DNA from: Planctomycetota bacterium
Lineage (GTDB): Bacteria > Planctomycetota > Planctomycetia > Pirellulales > Lacipirellulaceae
Assembly: GCA_024278035.1 (NCBI GenBank)
Contig: JAJRUA010000331.1
Location: 1 to 14,076 of the forward strand
Direction: 5' to 3'
Length of the DNA stretch: 14,076 bases
Under the pieces are notes generated by a model that saw nothing but the letters and a program-made list of their open reading frames with translations, made no database searches and was not told the origin of the DNA. The translations under genes and the position numbers were made by a program. Of the stretch, positions 14,070 through 14,076 are shown in pieces; positions within the stretch are counted from its first letter, which is position 1; each line of letters opens with the position of its first letter.

Positions 14070-14076
14070 AATTCCC

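Larger units (their letters stand above)
13755..14076. other. Gene-free right end of the window
   Basis: No credible coding region is seen. A minus-strand frame across 13760-14071 is low-complexity, is built from the repeats listed separately and resembles no family. The stretch also contains A-runs at about 13977-13985 and 14005-14012. Confidence 0.5.

Noticed and set aside
13760..14071. Minus-strand open frame of 103 codons at the right end
   Set aside because: It runs through the CACGAAG repeat and the palindrome at 13888-13943, has a histidine/arginine-rich unnatural composition and no family likeness.
1..14076. CRISPR array, tRNA/rRNA genes, transposase or phage genes
   Set aside because: No regularly spaced direct repeats of CRISPR size, no tRNA cloverleaf that I could recognise, and no transposase, integrase or phage motif in any frame. 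Small RNAs without known motifs cannot be ruled out by eye.

Overview
ORGANISM. The window looks like chromosome from a planctomycete of the Pirellulales type (Rhodopirellula / Blastopirellula / Pirellula relatives). This rests on a BBP7-type outer-membrane barrel, a large MMPL/RND protein, a short CBM9-like protein of planctomycete type, a threonyl-tRNA synthetase with a large insertion, moderate to high GC, scarce Shine-Dalgarno sequences, single genes rather than long operons, and gaps filled with palindromic repeats. No database search was possible, so the assignment is an inference. LAYOUT. Bases 1-1716 (minus) hold the 5' part of a large gene that runs off the left edge. It encodes a secreted S41 C-terminal processing protease (signal peptide, PDZ domain, Ser310/Lys335 dyad) continuing in one frame into an M28 / glutaminyl-cyclase-like metallopeptidase domain. 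A 25-bp-arm inverted repeat separates it from an upstream MMPL/RND membrane protein (1869-4955, minus). Then comes a BBP7 outer-membrane protein (5120-6490, minus, probably GTG-started) with a long hairpin in its upstream region. From 6960 the plus strand carries a SEC-C/TPR-like protein with a duplicated IWTPG tail motif (6960-9122), ribD (9239-10345) and, after a repeat-filled gap, thrS (11522-13702). Between ribD and thrS a minus-strand CBM9-like gene (10460-11146) is split by one in-frame TAA, so it is annotated as a probable pseudogene. The last 374 bases hold no credible gene and contain two repeat elements. HOW IT FITS TOGETHER. The left half is a run of three minus-strand envelope genes (outer-membrane barrel, membrane transporter-like protein, secreted double protease), each with its own gap, so a shared operon is not certain. 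The right half is housekeeping: riboflavin synthesis and tRNA charging. The most notable points are the S41-M28 protease fusion, the single-codon break in the CBM9-like gene, the codon-diverged IWTPG duplication, and at least six different repeat or palindrome types in seven intergenic regions. I see no CRISPR array, transposase, prophage, tRNA or rRNA, and no defence system. I did not find a clear new multi-gene system; the fusion protease is the best candidate for new biology.
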